A stretch of DNA of 43,995 bases from Bacillus solitudinis (GTDB lineage Bacteria > Bacillota > Bacilli > Bacillales > Bacillaceae_D): contig NZ_KZ454943.1 in assembly GCF_002797395.1 (NCBI RefSeq), positions 1,179,763 through 1,223,757 of the forward strand, in the 5' to 3' direction. Below, one piece after another: positions 1 to 8,172 of this stretch; within the stretch, counting starts at the first letter, position 1; every line of letters begins with the position of its first letter. Under the pieces are notes generated by a model. That model saw only the letters and a list, made by a program, of their open reading frames with translations. It was not told the origin of the DNA and did not search any database. Position numbers and translations under genes: made by a program.

Positions 1-210
1 GGCAGAACGGCCAGACTCTTAATGAATTTAATACTAATGGAAAATGGTTACCCCCCTGCTATTGTCAAAGCTGAACATGAACAACGTTTAAAATATTACG
101 AAACGCTTGAGTTGGCAAGTGTAAAACAAATCTACAGCCCTTTTATTGAATTAATCACTGGCTGCGTTCGTGATAGTTTAAATATTTACCTCAAAGCTGT
201 AAAACCTTAA
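1..210 (+). CDS. Fic-family protein, C-terminal end (partial)
   Basis: This is the 3' end of a gene that begins before the window. The first codons read GRTARLLMN, which is the tail of the Fic catalytic motif HxFx(D/E)GNGR, followed by LILMENGYPPAIV, a typical stretch after that motif. Fic enzymes usually transfer AMP or another phosphate-containing group to a hydroxyl of a target protein. The catalytic His lies outside the window, so activity cannot be judged. An in-frame ATG at 22 is internal and not a start. A strong terminator follows the stop codon. The family is clear; the target is unknown. Confidence 0.8.
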   Translation, partial: GRTARLLMNLILMENGYPPAIVKAEHEQRLKYYETLELASVKQIYSPFIELITGCVRDSLNIYLKAVKP

Positions 211-215
211 TAAAT

Positions 216-263
216 AAAGAGTAATTTGTTGAGAAATCCCTTTTTAACAAATTACTCTTTTTT
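216..263 (+). terminator. Rho-independent terminator of the Fic gene
   Basis: A perfect 15-bp stem (216-230 with 246-260) is followed by a run of T. It starts 6 bp after the Fic stop codon and separates that gene from xerS. Confidence 0.9.
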
Positions 264-347
264 ATATTTTTTTGTAAATCGATCCTGAAATTGAGAAAAA
301 CGATTGATGTATGAATAAAATTAGATTAAAATGAGAATATATGTTCG

Positions 348-359
348 TTAAAATTACAT
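348..359 (+). repeat. 12-bp core repeat upstream of the intact xerS (copy 1 of 3)
   Basis: TTAAAATTACAT lies 43 bp upstream of xerS. The same core occurs upstream of the truncated xerS (19902-19913) and again downstream of it (20993-21004). The sequence around it, including CAAAATAAG and the GGGTGATT ribosome-binding region, is conserved between the two xerS copies, so here the repeat may simply be part of the shared promoter or leader. Confidence 0.5.
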
Positions 360-402
360 TTCATGCAAAATAAGACAAAATTATAAAGGGGTGATTAATT
401 GG

Positions 403-1530
403 ATGGCTTCACTAGAACATCAAAATCATGAAAAGCGATTAAATCAGCATGTAAAGGAATTTCCTAATTATGTCCTAGAATATATCCAAGCTCAGAAACG
501 TGCTGAACGTTCCCCCTCCACCCTTTTAGGATATATTCATGAATATAAACGGTTCTTTACCTACTTGCTACGAGAAGGAATTGCGCCATATGAGAAAGTT
601 CAAGACGTCCCTTACTCTGTCTTAGAGTATTTAAAAAAAGACCAGATTGAGGGTTACATAGATTATTTACGTGAGGAGGACCTCGAGGTTCGGAAAGGTG
701 TCTTCTCCAAACGCTCTAAGGCAGCTGTTAATCGGAACATATCTGCCCTCACTTCCCTCTTTAACTACCTTACAAAAGAAACGGAAAACGAAGATGGTGA
801 GTGTTATTTTTATCGAAATGTTATGTCAAAAATAAAAATATCAAAGAGCTCAGATACCGCAAGTAGACGCTCTAAGATGATAAGTTCTAAAATCCTGCAT
901 GATGATTCTATAACGGATTTTTTGGATTATGTTCGTAACCAACACGTGAATAAAATAGAAAAAAAGGCAAAAGATCGGTTCCTTAAAAATAAAGAGCGAG
1001 ACATTGCCATCTTATCGGTGTTTTTAGGAACAGGTTTACGAGTTAGTGAGTTAGCAAGTCTTACCCTAGATTCCATTGATTTTAACGAAAAACAGATAGA
1101 TGTGGTTCGTAAAGGTGGAAAAAACGATACCATAGAAATATTGCCTGAAGCGCTTGGAGACTTAAAAACATATTTAGCGATTAGAAATAGCCGTTATAAA
1201 GCTACGGATTCAGATTACTATGTTTTCGTGACCAATTATCAAGGGAAAGCTAAACCGATATCCGTAAGAACTATTCAGAATCTAGTGGAACGATATTCTA
1301 AGGCATTTAATAATGGACAACGCGCGTTAAGCCCTCATAAGTTGCGTCACTCATTTGCTGGCGACCATTTGAAAAATAGTGGAGGTAATATTGTATTGCT
1401 TCGTGACCAACTGGGTCACAATTCAATTGAGACAACTGCACTTTATACAAACCTCGACCGTAAAGAACATAAGCAGGTAATGAAGAATATAAGTGAATTT
1501 CGTAAGAACAATGATAGTAAAGAAAAATAA
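403..1530 (+). CDS. xerS: XerS-like tyrosine recombinase, intact
   Basis: This is a site-specific recombinase of the phage-integrase/Xer family, about 375 residues. It has an N-terminal SAM-like core-binding domain (roughly residues 20-150) and a C-terminal catalytic domain. The catalytic set is visible: Arg in GTGLRVSEL, Lys in RKGGK, HKLRHS (HxxR), His in QLGHNS and the nucleophile Tyr in ALYTN. The ATG at 403 is chosen over a GTG at 391 because AAGGGGTGAT sits at normal ribosome-binding distance before it and the protein then begins MASLEHQN, as in the second copy. It resembles proteins called XerS in Firmicutes, which resolve chromosome dimers, but a role as an island integrase is also possible. 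A second copy in the same orientation, about 87% identical by eye over 297 residues, lies at 19957. Confidence 0.85.
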   Translation: MASLEHQNHEKRLNQHVKEFPNYVLEYIQAQKRAERSPSTLLGYIHEYKRFFTYLLREGIAPYEKVQDVPYSVLEYLKKDQIEGYIDYLREEDLEVRKGVFSKRSKAAVNRNISALTSLFNYLTKETENEDGECYFYRNVMSKIKISKSSDTASRRSKMISSKILHDDSITDFLDYVRNQHVNKIEKKAKDRFLKNKERDIAILSVFLGTGLRVSELASLTLDSIDFNEKQIDVVRKGGKNDTIEILPEALGDLKTYLAIRNSRYKATDSDYYVFVTNYQGKAKPISVRTIQNLVERYSKAFNNGQRALSPHKLRHSFAGDHLKNSGGNIVLLRDQLGHNSIETTALYTNLDRKEHKQVMKNISEFRKNNDSKEK

Positions 1531-1541
1531 ACATCATTACT

Positions 1542-1584
1542 TACTAAGGAATATCATACGAATTCATTATGATTTTCCTTAGTA
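1542..1584. terminator. Hairpin after xerS, possible terminator
   Basis: The stem pairs TACTAAGGAA (1542-1551) with TTCCTTAGTA (1575-1584), and an inner ATCAT/ATGAT pair (1553-1557, 1569-1573) extends it. It begins 12 bp after the xerS stop codon. There is no T-run, so termination would be inefficient or Rho-assisted. Confidence 0.5.
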
Positions 1585-1692
1585 CAATAGCAAGAATCCT
1601 TATCCTCTCACTCTAACGGGCATAAAGTTATCTTTATTTAGTCCATCCTTTTTCAAAACTATAAATAACGTCCCCACCTACATTTTTTGAGG

Positions 1693-1881
1693 TTAATTCA
1701 GCAGTTCACTAGTTTCCATAACGCGTTGATCATAAAGTGTAGACTCACTTAATGAACTCAGCGCCTTACCAACAGCATGAACTTGGTCAATATCAGCATC
1801 TGTTTTAATTTCATAACTAGATCGGCGGAGAATATTGTTTCCTGTACTGTCATAGCCCACAATAAAACTAAGTTGAAAATG
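1693..1881 (-). pseudogene. Remnant of a small DUF1659-like protein
   Basis: The minus strand has an open frame of 62 codons ending at the TAA at 1693. It reads LSFIVGYDSTGNNILRR, then a stretch resembling the ATADQ-HAV-ALASL pattern of DUF1659 proteins (here DIDQVHAVGKALSSL), and ends ETSELLN. DUF1659 proteins are about 70-residue proteins of unknown function common in Bacillaceae. A stop codon lies directly upstream of the frame and no ATG precedes the conserved part, so the N-terminus is missing. Just upstream is the start of an unrelated gene. Another short protein-like frame of unknown identity ends at 1600 (about 1600-1674). The assignment is by pattern memory only. Confidence 0.45.
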
Positions 1882-1927
1882 TCAAAAATATTTTGGTTTT
1901 TAGGCTTAAATTCTTCCATTTATTCAT
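1868..1927 (-). pseudogene. Truncated N-terminus of a membrane or sensor-type protein
   Basis: An ATG at 1927 is preceded by a good ribosome binding site (GAGGGA, 4 nt away). It starts a 19-residue frame, MNKWKNLSLKTKIFLTFST, that stops at 1868. A short basic stretch running into a hydrophobic segment like this is typical of the cytoplasmic lead-in of sensor kinases and chemoreceptors. The frame breaks where the DUF1659-like remnant begins, so this looks like a deletion joint between two genes. It is too short to assign firmly. Confidence 0.35.
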
Positions 1928-2260
1928 GTTGTCCCTCAACTCACCTTTATTTTGTATTTTAATTATAAGTTAATAACTGGAGAATACAATCACTTATAAT
2001 CAACCAAACCATCAAGTATAAGACAACTTTTGTAATGAAATTCTTTTGGCTGTACTGTTTTAGGCTGTTACTACAAATAATTCTAGAAGTTAATTTAATT
2101 AGTCATGGTGCTGAAAAAATTCACTTCTGCACTAACTTTTCAACTCTTAAAGCGGCTTTAATCTATTACAAGCTCCTTGATTATTTACACTACTATGTTT
2201 ATTTGGTTGTCCAGCAAAGAACATAAACAACTAGTACTAAACCATATAAAATTGAAGCAA

Positions 2261-2413
2261 TTAAGCTACTACTTGAGAAGATATAACTGTGGCGACTAGT
2301 CCAAAGATAAAGAAACCTCTGACAATAACTAGGTCAAAAAGTTGAAGAATGAATCCATCACCTCTTAATGGCCATGTTCCACTACTTAGTCGCGAGTAAG
2401 CACATTCAATGCT
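2261..2413 (-). pseudogene. Unidentified membrane-protein remnant
   Basis: An open minus-strand frame of 50 codons with no obvious start contains LRGDGFILQLFDLVIVRGFF followed by IFGLVATVISSQ. This is a plausible transmembrane segment and looks like real coding sequence. I do not recognise the family. The rest of 1531-2613 holds only the relics listed here and two hairpins; no intact gene is visible. Confidence 0.3.
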
Positions 2414-2491
2414 TTAAGATAATAAGATATATACTTTGAGATTATATTTATCACTAGGTTTTACTAACATAGAACATTCAACGCAAAAACT

Positions 2492-2528
2492 AAAAAGATA
2501 CTTACCTTCTAGTGGTAAGTATCTTTTT
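2492..2528. terminator. Terminator at the end of the island 1 operon
   Basis: A perfect 15-bp stem (AAAAAGATACTTACC at 2492-2506, its complement at 2514-2528) encloses a 7-nt loop. The arms end in A-runs and T-runs, so it can work in both directions. It lies about 85 bp beyond the GH43 stop codon and probably ends the nine-gene minus-strand operon. Confidence 0.85.
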
Positions 2529-2613
2529 ATAATATATCTATCTGTCCTTATTCTTAATTTCTCGAGCAATTGCTTGACTCATCGTATCTTCTATTCGCCT
2601 TTTACTTTACTAA

Positions 2614-3717
2614 TTAATCATAATCTTCCACTTTCCATTCATCTTTCCAATCTAAATAAGCCATCTCTCCATCAAATCTTATTGGAAGCCAGACATAATC
2701 AGCTAAAGATGTATCAACCTCTAAACTTAGACCATACTCTTGTCTTTCAATATCCGTTTCTTTGTCAACTGTATCTAATACAAACTCTTTTTCTGGGTCA
2801 AACATTAATTTAAATCTCTTGTCGGCTGTTCTATACCTATTACCATTATAAAAGTCTTCTTTCGCTACTTCTGGTAGTCTTGGAAGCCATCTGTCAGCCA
2901 GTGCAATATATAAATCTTTTTTAAAGGGATGTTTAAATACAGATGTTACTTGAGAGTTAAAAGAAGTGCAAGAAGAGTCATCTGTATGAGGGTTACCTAA
3001 AATCCTCCATGGTCCATGAAATGTCCTAGAACAAGCTACTTCGGAAGGATTAGGATGATATCCCGTTGTACCAGAAGTAATCATATAGTGAAGTCCTTTT
3101 CTATAAAAGTAAGCTGGGGCTTCACGTACATAAGGAGGCTGAATATTCGGAAAATGAGTGGAATAATATCCTGTTACATCCAAAAAATCATCTGTTAAAT
3201 CTGCACATATCATTTCACTATGCACTCTTTCAAAATAATAGTATCCTTTACCATCAGGACTAACCACCAAATCAAAATCACCTGCGCTCATATTTAATGG
3301 ACGAATATCACTTTGTACTACTGTGTACGGCCCTAAAATATCGTCACTTGTTAAAACTGTTGATTCCTGCGTACCTTCTTTTTTCATCACTTTCAACCAG
3401 CATACAAACTTTCCCGTTTTTTCATTAAATATAATATGTGGTCTATCCATAAACTGAGAGGGGTGCAGTGGAGAGCTCTCATCTTCTTCAATTGGTGGAA
3501 TAATTATGCCTTTATCCTCCCAATTATATAAATCTTTTGATGCATAACATTTAACCCCCCAATGCCAAATTCCACTTCCTGGTTTCGTCTTTTCTTTATT
3601 TTCACCATACCAATAAAAAGTGTCACCTACAGTTATAATAGATCCCCCATGTGCCTGAATTCTCATTCCATTTGTATCTAACCAAGTCTGTCCTGGACGA
3701 ATTGAGTTATATGTCAT
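2614..3717 (-). CDS. GH43-family glycosidase (exo-galactanase/arabinofuranosidase-like)
   Basis: The 367-residue protein has the five-bladed-propeller GH43 pattern. RIQAHGG (residues 19-25) and YWYGENKE mark the subgroup in which the usual N-terminal catalytic Asp is replaced by a QAHGG segment. FDLVVSPDG (about 148-156) supplies acidic residues, and YVREAP with Glu199 is the probable general acid. Enzymes with this pattern that I recall include exo-beta-1,3-galactanases (GH43_24) and GH43_34 enzymes. There is no signal peptide, so it should act in the cytoplasm on imported oligosaccharides. It is the last gene of the island 1 operon, 88 bp after the GH78-like gene. The substrate is inferred; other GH43 activities are possible. 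Confidence 0.75.
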   Translation of the reverse strand: MTYNSIRPGQTWLDTNGMRIQAHGGSIITVGDTFYWYGENKEKTKPGSGIWHWGVKCYASKDLYNWEDKGIIIPPIEEDESSPLHPSQFMDRPHIIFNEKTGKFVCWLKVMKKEGTQESTVLTSDDILGPYTVVQSDIRPLNMSAGDFDLVVSPDGKGYYYFERVHSEMICADLTDDFLDVTGYYSTHFPNIQPPYVREAPAYFYRKGLHYMITSGTTGYHPNPSEVACSRTFHGPWRILGNPHTDDSSCTSFNSQVTSVFKHPFKKDLYIALADRWLPRLPEVAKEDFYNGNRYRTADKRFKLMFDPEKEFVLDTVDKETDIERQEYGLSLEVDTSLADYVWLPIRFDGEMAYLDWKDEWKVEDYD

Positions 3718-3805
3718 GTTATAATCAAGTCCTTCATTTTTTTAGTATTCGAGCATACGATTTTATCTCACTAATTGGGTACTACCTTATTGGAGTTCTA
3801 TTTAT

Positions 3806-5377
3806 CTAGAGTTCAAATTTTCGAATTAAATAGGTCGGTGTACAACTCCAGGCATGACAATAGCTATTAATTAAGTTATTTCCGTACGGGGAATAAGTTT
3901 TGTCAGCCGGATTATATAACTCCCAGAAGGTATCAGCCCCCTCCTTAATCATGCCACCCCAGTATTGCTTTAAATAATCCACAGCCTTTTTCTTCTCCCC
4001 TACCAACAATAACGCCTCGACTAAATGATGATGCATGTATGGTGTGTTCATTTTCACATCTGGGTTTGTCTTTATTAAACGTTGGAGTATTTCCCTGTTC
4101 TTCTCATTGTCAAAAACTTCAGATAATACCATCCATACTTGACTAGCCCAGGAAATTTGCCTATCGTTACCACTTATAAACAATCCCTCTTCCTCATCCC
4201 ACAAATAAGTGATGCTAGCTTTCGTTATTTCTACTAAACTCGCAATTAGATAAGCCTTTTGCTCATATTTTCCAAGAATATTAGCTAACTCAATGCTTCG
4301 TCTAAGTGTATAAATTAATACAGCCTGCGCCGATGTTTGTTTGTTTAATTCAGAATTCCAATCAATAAATGCCCACCAAGAAGAATCGTCTTCGACTAAT
4401 CCGCTTTCATCTACTCTCTCTAGTCCAATTTCAACCTGACGATATCCTACATCCCATAATTCTTCTAATGTTTCTAAATCATTGGATGCCATATAATAAT
4501 CATAAAGTGTTACCGTAAAAAAAAGAGAATAATCGTACAAAAAAGTGTCATCCGGAATTAATGAAGGAGCAATAAATAAATTTGCTGATACCTCTCCTAT
4601 TTGATTTGGAACAGCTGCAAATTGATAGAGATTTCTTTTGACTAAATTATTGTTCTTAAATGTTTCATAATTTGCTAAAGCTTGTAAACGTAAATCCCCT
4701 AGCCATAAACGACGATCGCGCTTAGGACCATCCTCAAAAACCTCCTGCATACAATCCTGTAAAGTTTTAATACTGACTTCATCAATTTTTCTCAAATCTT
4801 CGTCTGAATGGTTGTAAACCTCTAAGTCTTTCACGTCTGCAGAGGTAACTGTTGTACAGTAAATTTCATCAAACGACACATTATATTTTTTTGAGGTATC
4901 TAGGATTTCAACTTTTACATATCTAAAACTATATCGCCTCGGAAGGTGGATAACATTAGGTAAAACATCGACATGTAACGTTATTTCCTGAAGCCAAGAA
5001 CTACTGATCCAGCCATCATAGCTTGAAAACGGCTCTGACACCTCGATGGGCATTTCTCCAAATGTTAGGCGAATATGTAAGGGAGCATCAGGTGGACTCC
5101 CTGTTGGCTTAATATTCAAGGATAGATATCCCACTACATGCTGACCAAAATCAAGACAAAAAGATTCTCCCTTACCAAATTCTTTTTGCCTTAGTGCTGT
5201 AAATGCCCCTAACTCCACTACCTTCCAACCATGAATGGTGTTTTTGTCCTTAATCGTTTTTACTATCTTGGCAGGGATTACTTTTTCCGAAAATAATTGT
5301 GGAGCTAATTCCTCTGACTTCCTCTGAAAATCTGTATTTGGAACGACTACATGTTTGGTTATTTTTTGATAACTCAT
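3806..5377 (-). CDS. GH78-like alpha-L-rhamnosidase
   Basis: A 523-residue cytoplasmic protein with no signal peptide. Residues about 50-190 form a beta-sandwich; about 195-480 form the six-hairpin (alpha/alpha)6 domain. The key segment DGPKRDRRLWLGD aligns with the GH78 motif DCPxRERLGWTGD: Asp216, Asp221 (usually Glu) and Asp228 occupy the three acidic positions, and Glu486 in GADTFWE matches the catalytic Glu near the C-terminus. At 523 residues it is shorter than many GH78 enzymes (700-1100) because it lacks the extra N-terminal domains. GH78 enzymes remove terminal L-rhamnose. A rhamnosidase beside GH43 and GH30 enzymes fits rhamnose-capped plant glycans. AGGAAAGGA precedes the ATG. The Glu-to-Asp change could alter activity. 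Confidence 0.75.
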   Translation of the reverse strand: MSYQKITKHVVVPNTDFQRKSEELAPQLFSEKVIPAKIVKTIKDKNTIHGWKVVELGAFTALRQKEFGKGESFCLDFGQHVVGYLSLNIKPTGSPPDAPLHIRLTFGEMPIEVSEPFSSYDGWISSSWLQEITLHVDVLPNVIHLPRRYSFRYVKVEILDTSKKYNVSFDEIYCTTVTSADVKDLEVYNHSDEDLRKIDEVSIKTLQDCMQEVFEDGPKRDRRLWLGDLRLQALANYETFKNNNLVKRNLYQFAAVPNQIGEVSANLFIAPSLIPDDTFLYDYSLFFTVTLYDYYMASNDLETLEELWDVGYRQVEIGLERVDESGLVEDDSSWWAFIDWNSELNKQTSAQAVLIYTLRRSIELANILGKYEQKAYLIASLVEITKASITYLWDEEEGLFISGNDRQISWASQVWMVLSEVFDNEKNREILQRLIKTNPDVKMNTPYMHHHLVEALLLVGEKKKAVDYLKQYWGGMIKEGADTFWELYNPADKTYSPYGNNLINSYCHAWSCTPTYLIRKFEL

Positions 5378-5424
5378 GCTTTCATTCCTTTCCTGTTAAA
5401 TTTATTTTCTAAATTAACTCTCGA

Positions 5425-6489
5425 CTACCACTTTTCAAGATAGTTGATTCTTCTACCCTCTTTACTACTTTGCAAAGCTAGCTCAATAATATTTATACTT
5501 CTACGTGCCTCCTCCGGTCTTACGGCTAACGGAACTTTTTCTGTTAAATGCTCGTAAACATTTTGGTAAAACGAATGGTAAGAACCCGGAATTGTTTCAA
5601 CCAGTCCCTCAAAACTGATACCATTTATTGATGTCGTTAACTTCCCCCAAGATTGTTTTGATTCTCTTCCCCACATAGAATCTAATATTGTTCGTTTTCC
5701 AGTAATCAAGTCAACTTCCTGTGGATCGGTACCAAATTTAACAAATGACCCATGTTTTCCATGAAGAGAATAGCGAGGTCCCGCTTCTCTAACAACTTTA
5801 GATGATTTTAAATGTACTTTAAGATGATTCTCGTAACCTAGAGTTACATGAAAATAGTCATCCGCACTTCCACCTTCTCTTTGAGTACCGATATCAGCAT
5901 AAATAGTTTCAGGATCACCAAACAGATAAGAAGCTTGATCAATTAAATGAACACCTAAATCATAAAAAACACCTGTCCCCTGTCCTGGTTTTTCACGCCA
6001 ATTTTCGTTCGTGGGAATCGGGTCAAATCCTTCCCAGCGGAATTCACATTCTTTTATTTGCCCAATCCAACCATTTTCTAAAACCTTTGCAACTGTCATA
6101 AAGTCACCATCCCATCTTCGGTTGTGATAGACAGTTAACATCTTATTAGATTGACGCGCCAATTCAATTAATTCATTAGCCTCTTCAACTGTTGTGGTAA
6201 ACGGTTTTTCAACAACTACATGTTTTCCAGCTAATAAGGCATCCCTGACAAATTCAACATGGTTAGTAGTTGGTGTCGTAACCACCAGTACATCAATACG
6301 CTCATCCTTATATAGTTGTTCAACATCCTGTACAACTGTCACCCTTGGATAATCAGTTTTAGAATCTTTTTTATTCCTTTCTACTACCGTCATTAAGTTC
6401 ATATTCGGAACAGACGTAATAATCGGAGCATGAAAAGTCCTGCCAGAAAAACCATATCCAATTAATCCAACATTAATAATTTCTTTCAT
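5425..6489 (-). CDS. Gfo/Idh/MocA oxidoreductase, IolW (YvaA)-like
   Basis: A NAD(P)-dependent sugar or polyol dehydrogenase of 354 residues. The Rossmann motif GLIGYGFSG is at the N-terminus, the EKP motif (VVEKPF) is present, and the substrate domain follows. The pattern HNRRWDGDF, GTGVFYDLGVHLIDQ, GPRYSLHGKHGSF and ETIPGSYHSFY follows B. subtilis IolW, an NADP-dependent scyllo-inositol dehydrogenase, closely along its length. In this operon it more likely acts on a sugar or sugar derivative released from the imported glycan. Its ATG overlaps the stop of the upstream isomerase gene (ATGA), so the two are translationally coupled. The exact substrate is unknown. Confidence 0.85.
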   Translation of the reverse strand: MKEIINVGLIGYGFSGRTFHAPIITSVPNMNLMTVVERNKKDSKTDYPRVTVVQDVEQLYKDERIDVLVVTTPTTNHVEFVRDALLAGKHVVVEKPFTTTVEEANELIELARQSNKMLTVYHNRRWDGDFMTVAKVLENGWIGQIKECEFRWEGFDPIPTNENWREKPGQGTGVFYDLGVHLIDQASYLFGDPETIYADIGTQREGGSADDYFHVTLGYENHLKVHLKSSKVVREAGPRYSLHGKHGSFVKFGTDPQEVDLITGKRTILDSMWGRESKQSWGKLTTSINGISFEGLVETIPGSYHSFYQNVYEHLTEKVPLAVRPEEARRSINIIELALQSSKEGRRINYLEKW

Positions 6490-7238
6490 GAAAGGACCTC
6501 CATTTTTTTTAAGTTATTATAACTAATCCGTATACTTTCCATTGGGTTTCTGCGACACTTATCCTGTTCTACTATAAACCATTCTGTTCCTGTATTAAGT
6601 GCTGCATTAATAATTTCATCAAAGCCAAGAATCCCTTCCCCAATTTCAGCAAAAAATTCTTCTGGTCCTGCCTCCATATCCTTTATATGTAACAAAGGAC
6701 ATCGGTTCTTTAGTTTCTTAATATAGTCAATAGGATTTTTTCCACCTTTTTTTATCCAATACGTGTCTAACTCAAATTGCACCAAACTAGGATTTGTCTT
6801 CCTTATCAAAATATCAAGTCCACATTCTTCCTCAAATTTTATGAATTCATGGGCATGATGATGATATAAAAACTGAATATTTTGACTATTGCACTTACTC
6901 CCTATTTCATTAAAAAATTCAGCTGTTTCTAAGACCTCTTTTTTTGAATGAAATTCATGGTACGAAAGCACAAGGTAGTTAGCTTTAATTTCTTTCATAA
7001 ATTCCATGACATGTTCAAATTCCTCGGTCAGATGTTCTAACATGACATGACAACTTATTATGTTTAAATTGAGAGATTCAAAGTGTTCTATTAATTGAGA
7101 ACTACTAACATTATTAAGTGGGTATCCTACTTCGACACCTTGATACCCAATCTGGGCAACCTTAACAAAACTGCCTAAAAAATCATTTTCTAGTTCATCA
7201 GCTATCGTAAATGGTTGTAATCCGACTTTCACTTTCAT
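6486..7238 (-). CDS. Xylose isomerase-like TIM-barrel epimerase/isomerase
   Basis: A 250-residue member of the AP-endonuclease-2/xylose isomerase-like superfamily. The likely divalent-metal ligands are in order: acidic and His residues in FLYHHHAHEF, Asp in FELDTYW, His in LLHIKDM and Glu in FIVEQD. These proteins isomerise or epimerise keto-sugars, or act on 3-keto-glycosides made by Gfo/Idh/MocA partners. The ATG at 7238 is preferred over an upstream GTG at 7247 because AGGGGTG lies at the correct distance before it. The gene overlaps the IolW-like dehydrogenase gene by 4 bp, suggesting consecutive steps. The reaction is not predictable from sequence. Confidence 0.8.
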   Translation of the reverse strand: MKVKVGLQPFTIADELENDFLGSFVKVAQIGYQGVEVGYPLNNVSSSQLIEHFESLNLNIISCHVMLEHLTEEFEHVMEFMKEIKANYLVLSYHEFHSKKEVLETAEFFNEIGSKCNSQNIQFLYHHHAHEFIKFEEECGLDILIRKTNPSLVQFELDTYWIKKGGKNPIDYIKKLKNRCPLLHIKDMEAGPEEFFAEIGEGILGFDEIINAALNTGTEWFIVEQDKCRRNPMESIRISYNNLKKMEVLS

Positions 7239-7301
7239 TGATGTCACCCCTAACTTATAATTTAACTCTCGACCTACACTCCGAATGTAAAATACGGGTA
7301 T

Positions 7302-8126
7302 TTATGATACCTGAAAGGACTCTTTTACACACTTCAAGCCAAATTCAGCCACTTCATCTGCACTTTTTTCACCATAGCTATCTATGAAAAGCTCCAAAGA
7401 TAAATACCCCTTATAACCTATGTCATTTAAGATACTGGCTATTTGTTCTGTTTTTAAAATACCTTGACCAGGAAAGAGTCGATTATTGTCTTCGATAGTC
7501 AATCTATCGGGAGTTGCAGGGAAGTCATTAACGTGAAACACACCAATATTATCTTTCTTTATATAATTCATACTGGTTAGTGGACTTCCCCCAGTATGCA
7601 TATGGAAAGGATCGAGAATTATTTTTGCATCACTAACTCCACTTTGCGCTGCAAGATATAAAGCTTCACCTACTGTTGAAATTTTTTTTGCTTTTCCCCA
7701 AAACTCTAGATAAGGTTCTACACCCATTTTCCTTCCCAAACTTACTAATTCTGAGAAGGCCTCCGCAATCTCCTCATATTTTACATTGTTTATTTGCCCA
7801 AATGGTGGGGCTGCAATGGCCTTACACCCTAGTTCGGAGAGTATATACATATAATTCTTGGCTTGTTCAAAGGCTTGTTTTCGTATACTTACATCAGCAT
7901 CTATCCATTTAAAAAAGGCAATTGCATTAACAAGTTCAATATTTGTAGAGTTGATAATCTGTTTTAATTGTTGTATAGTTCCGATTTCTAAAAATGCTTC
8001 AACATCGTTCATCCACAACTCAATGCCATCATACCCCGCATTGGCCGCCACCTCTATTTGTCTGTCAATTCCTAATTTAAAAGGGAATAATGTAGATGTG
8101 TTAATAGCTGTTTTAAAAGGATACAA
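7302..8126 (-). CDS. Second xylose isomerase-like TIM-barrel protein
   Basis: A 274-residue sugar phosphate isomerase/epimerase-type TIM barrel, clearly divergent from its neighbour. Candidate metal ligands are Glu in PYLEFWGKA, Asp in IILDPFHMH, His in GVFHVNDFPA and Glu in LSLELF. Start by TTG at 8126, preceded by GGTGGGG; no ATG is available near the conserved N-terminus (TAINTSTLFPF). It lies between the two dehydrogenase units of the operon. Related proteins include keto-sugar epimerases and inosose-type enzymes, so a role in the same oxidoreductive route as the dehydrogenases is plausible. Confidence 0.8.
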   Translation of the reverse strand: MYPFKTAINTSTLFPFKLGIDRQIEVAANAGYDGIELWMNDVEAFLEIGTIQQLKQIINSTNIELVNAIAFFKWIDADVSIRKQAFEQAKNYMYILSELGCKAIAAPPFGQINNVKYEEIAEAFSELVSLGRKMGVEPYLEFWGKAKKISTVGEALYLAAQSGVSDAKIILDPFHMHTGGSPLTSMNYIKKDNIGVFHVNDFPATPDRLTIEDNNRLFPGQGILKTEQIASILNDIGYKGYLSLELFIDSYGEKSADEVAEFGLKCVKESFQVS

Positions 8127-8172
8127 ATTTCCCCACCCCCAATTTATAATTTACCCATAGCCATATCTCACA

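Noticed and set aside
2436-2813. Plus-strand open frame of 125 codons
   Set aside because: It runs through the strong terminator hairpin and antisense into the GH43 gene.
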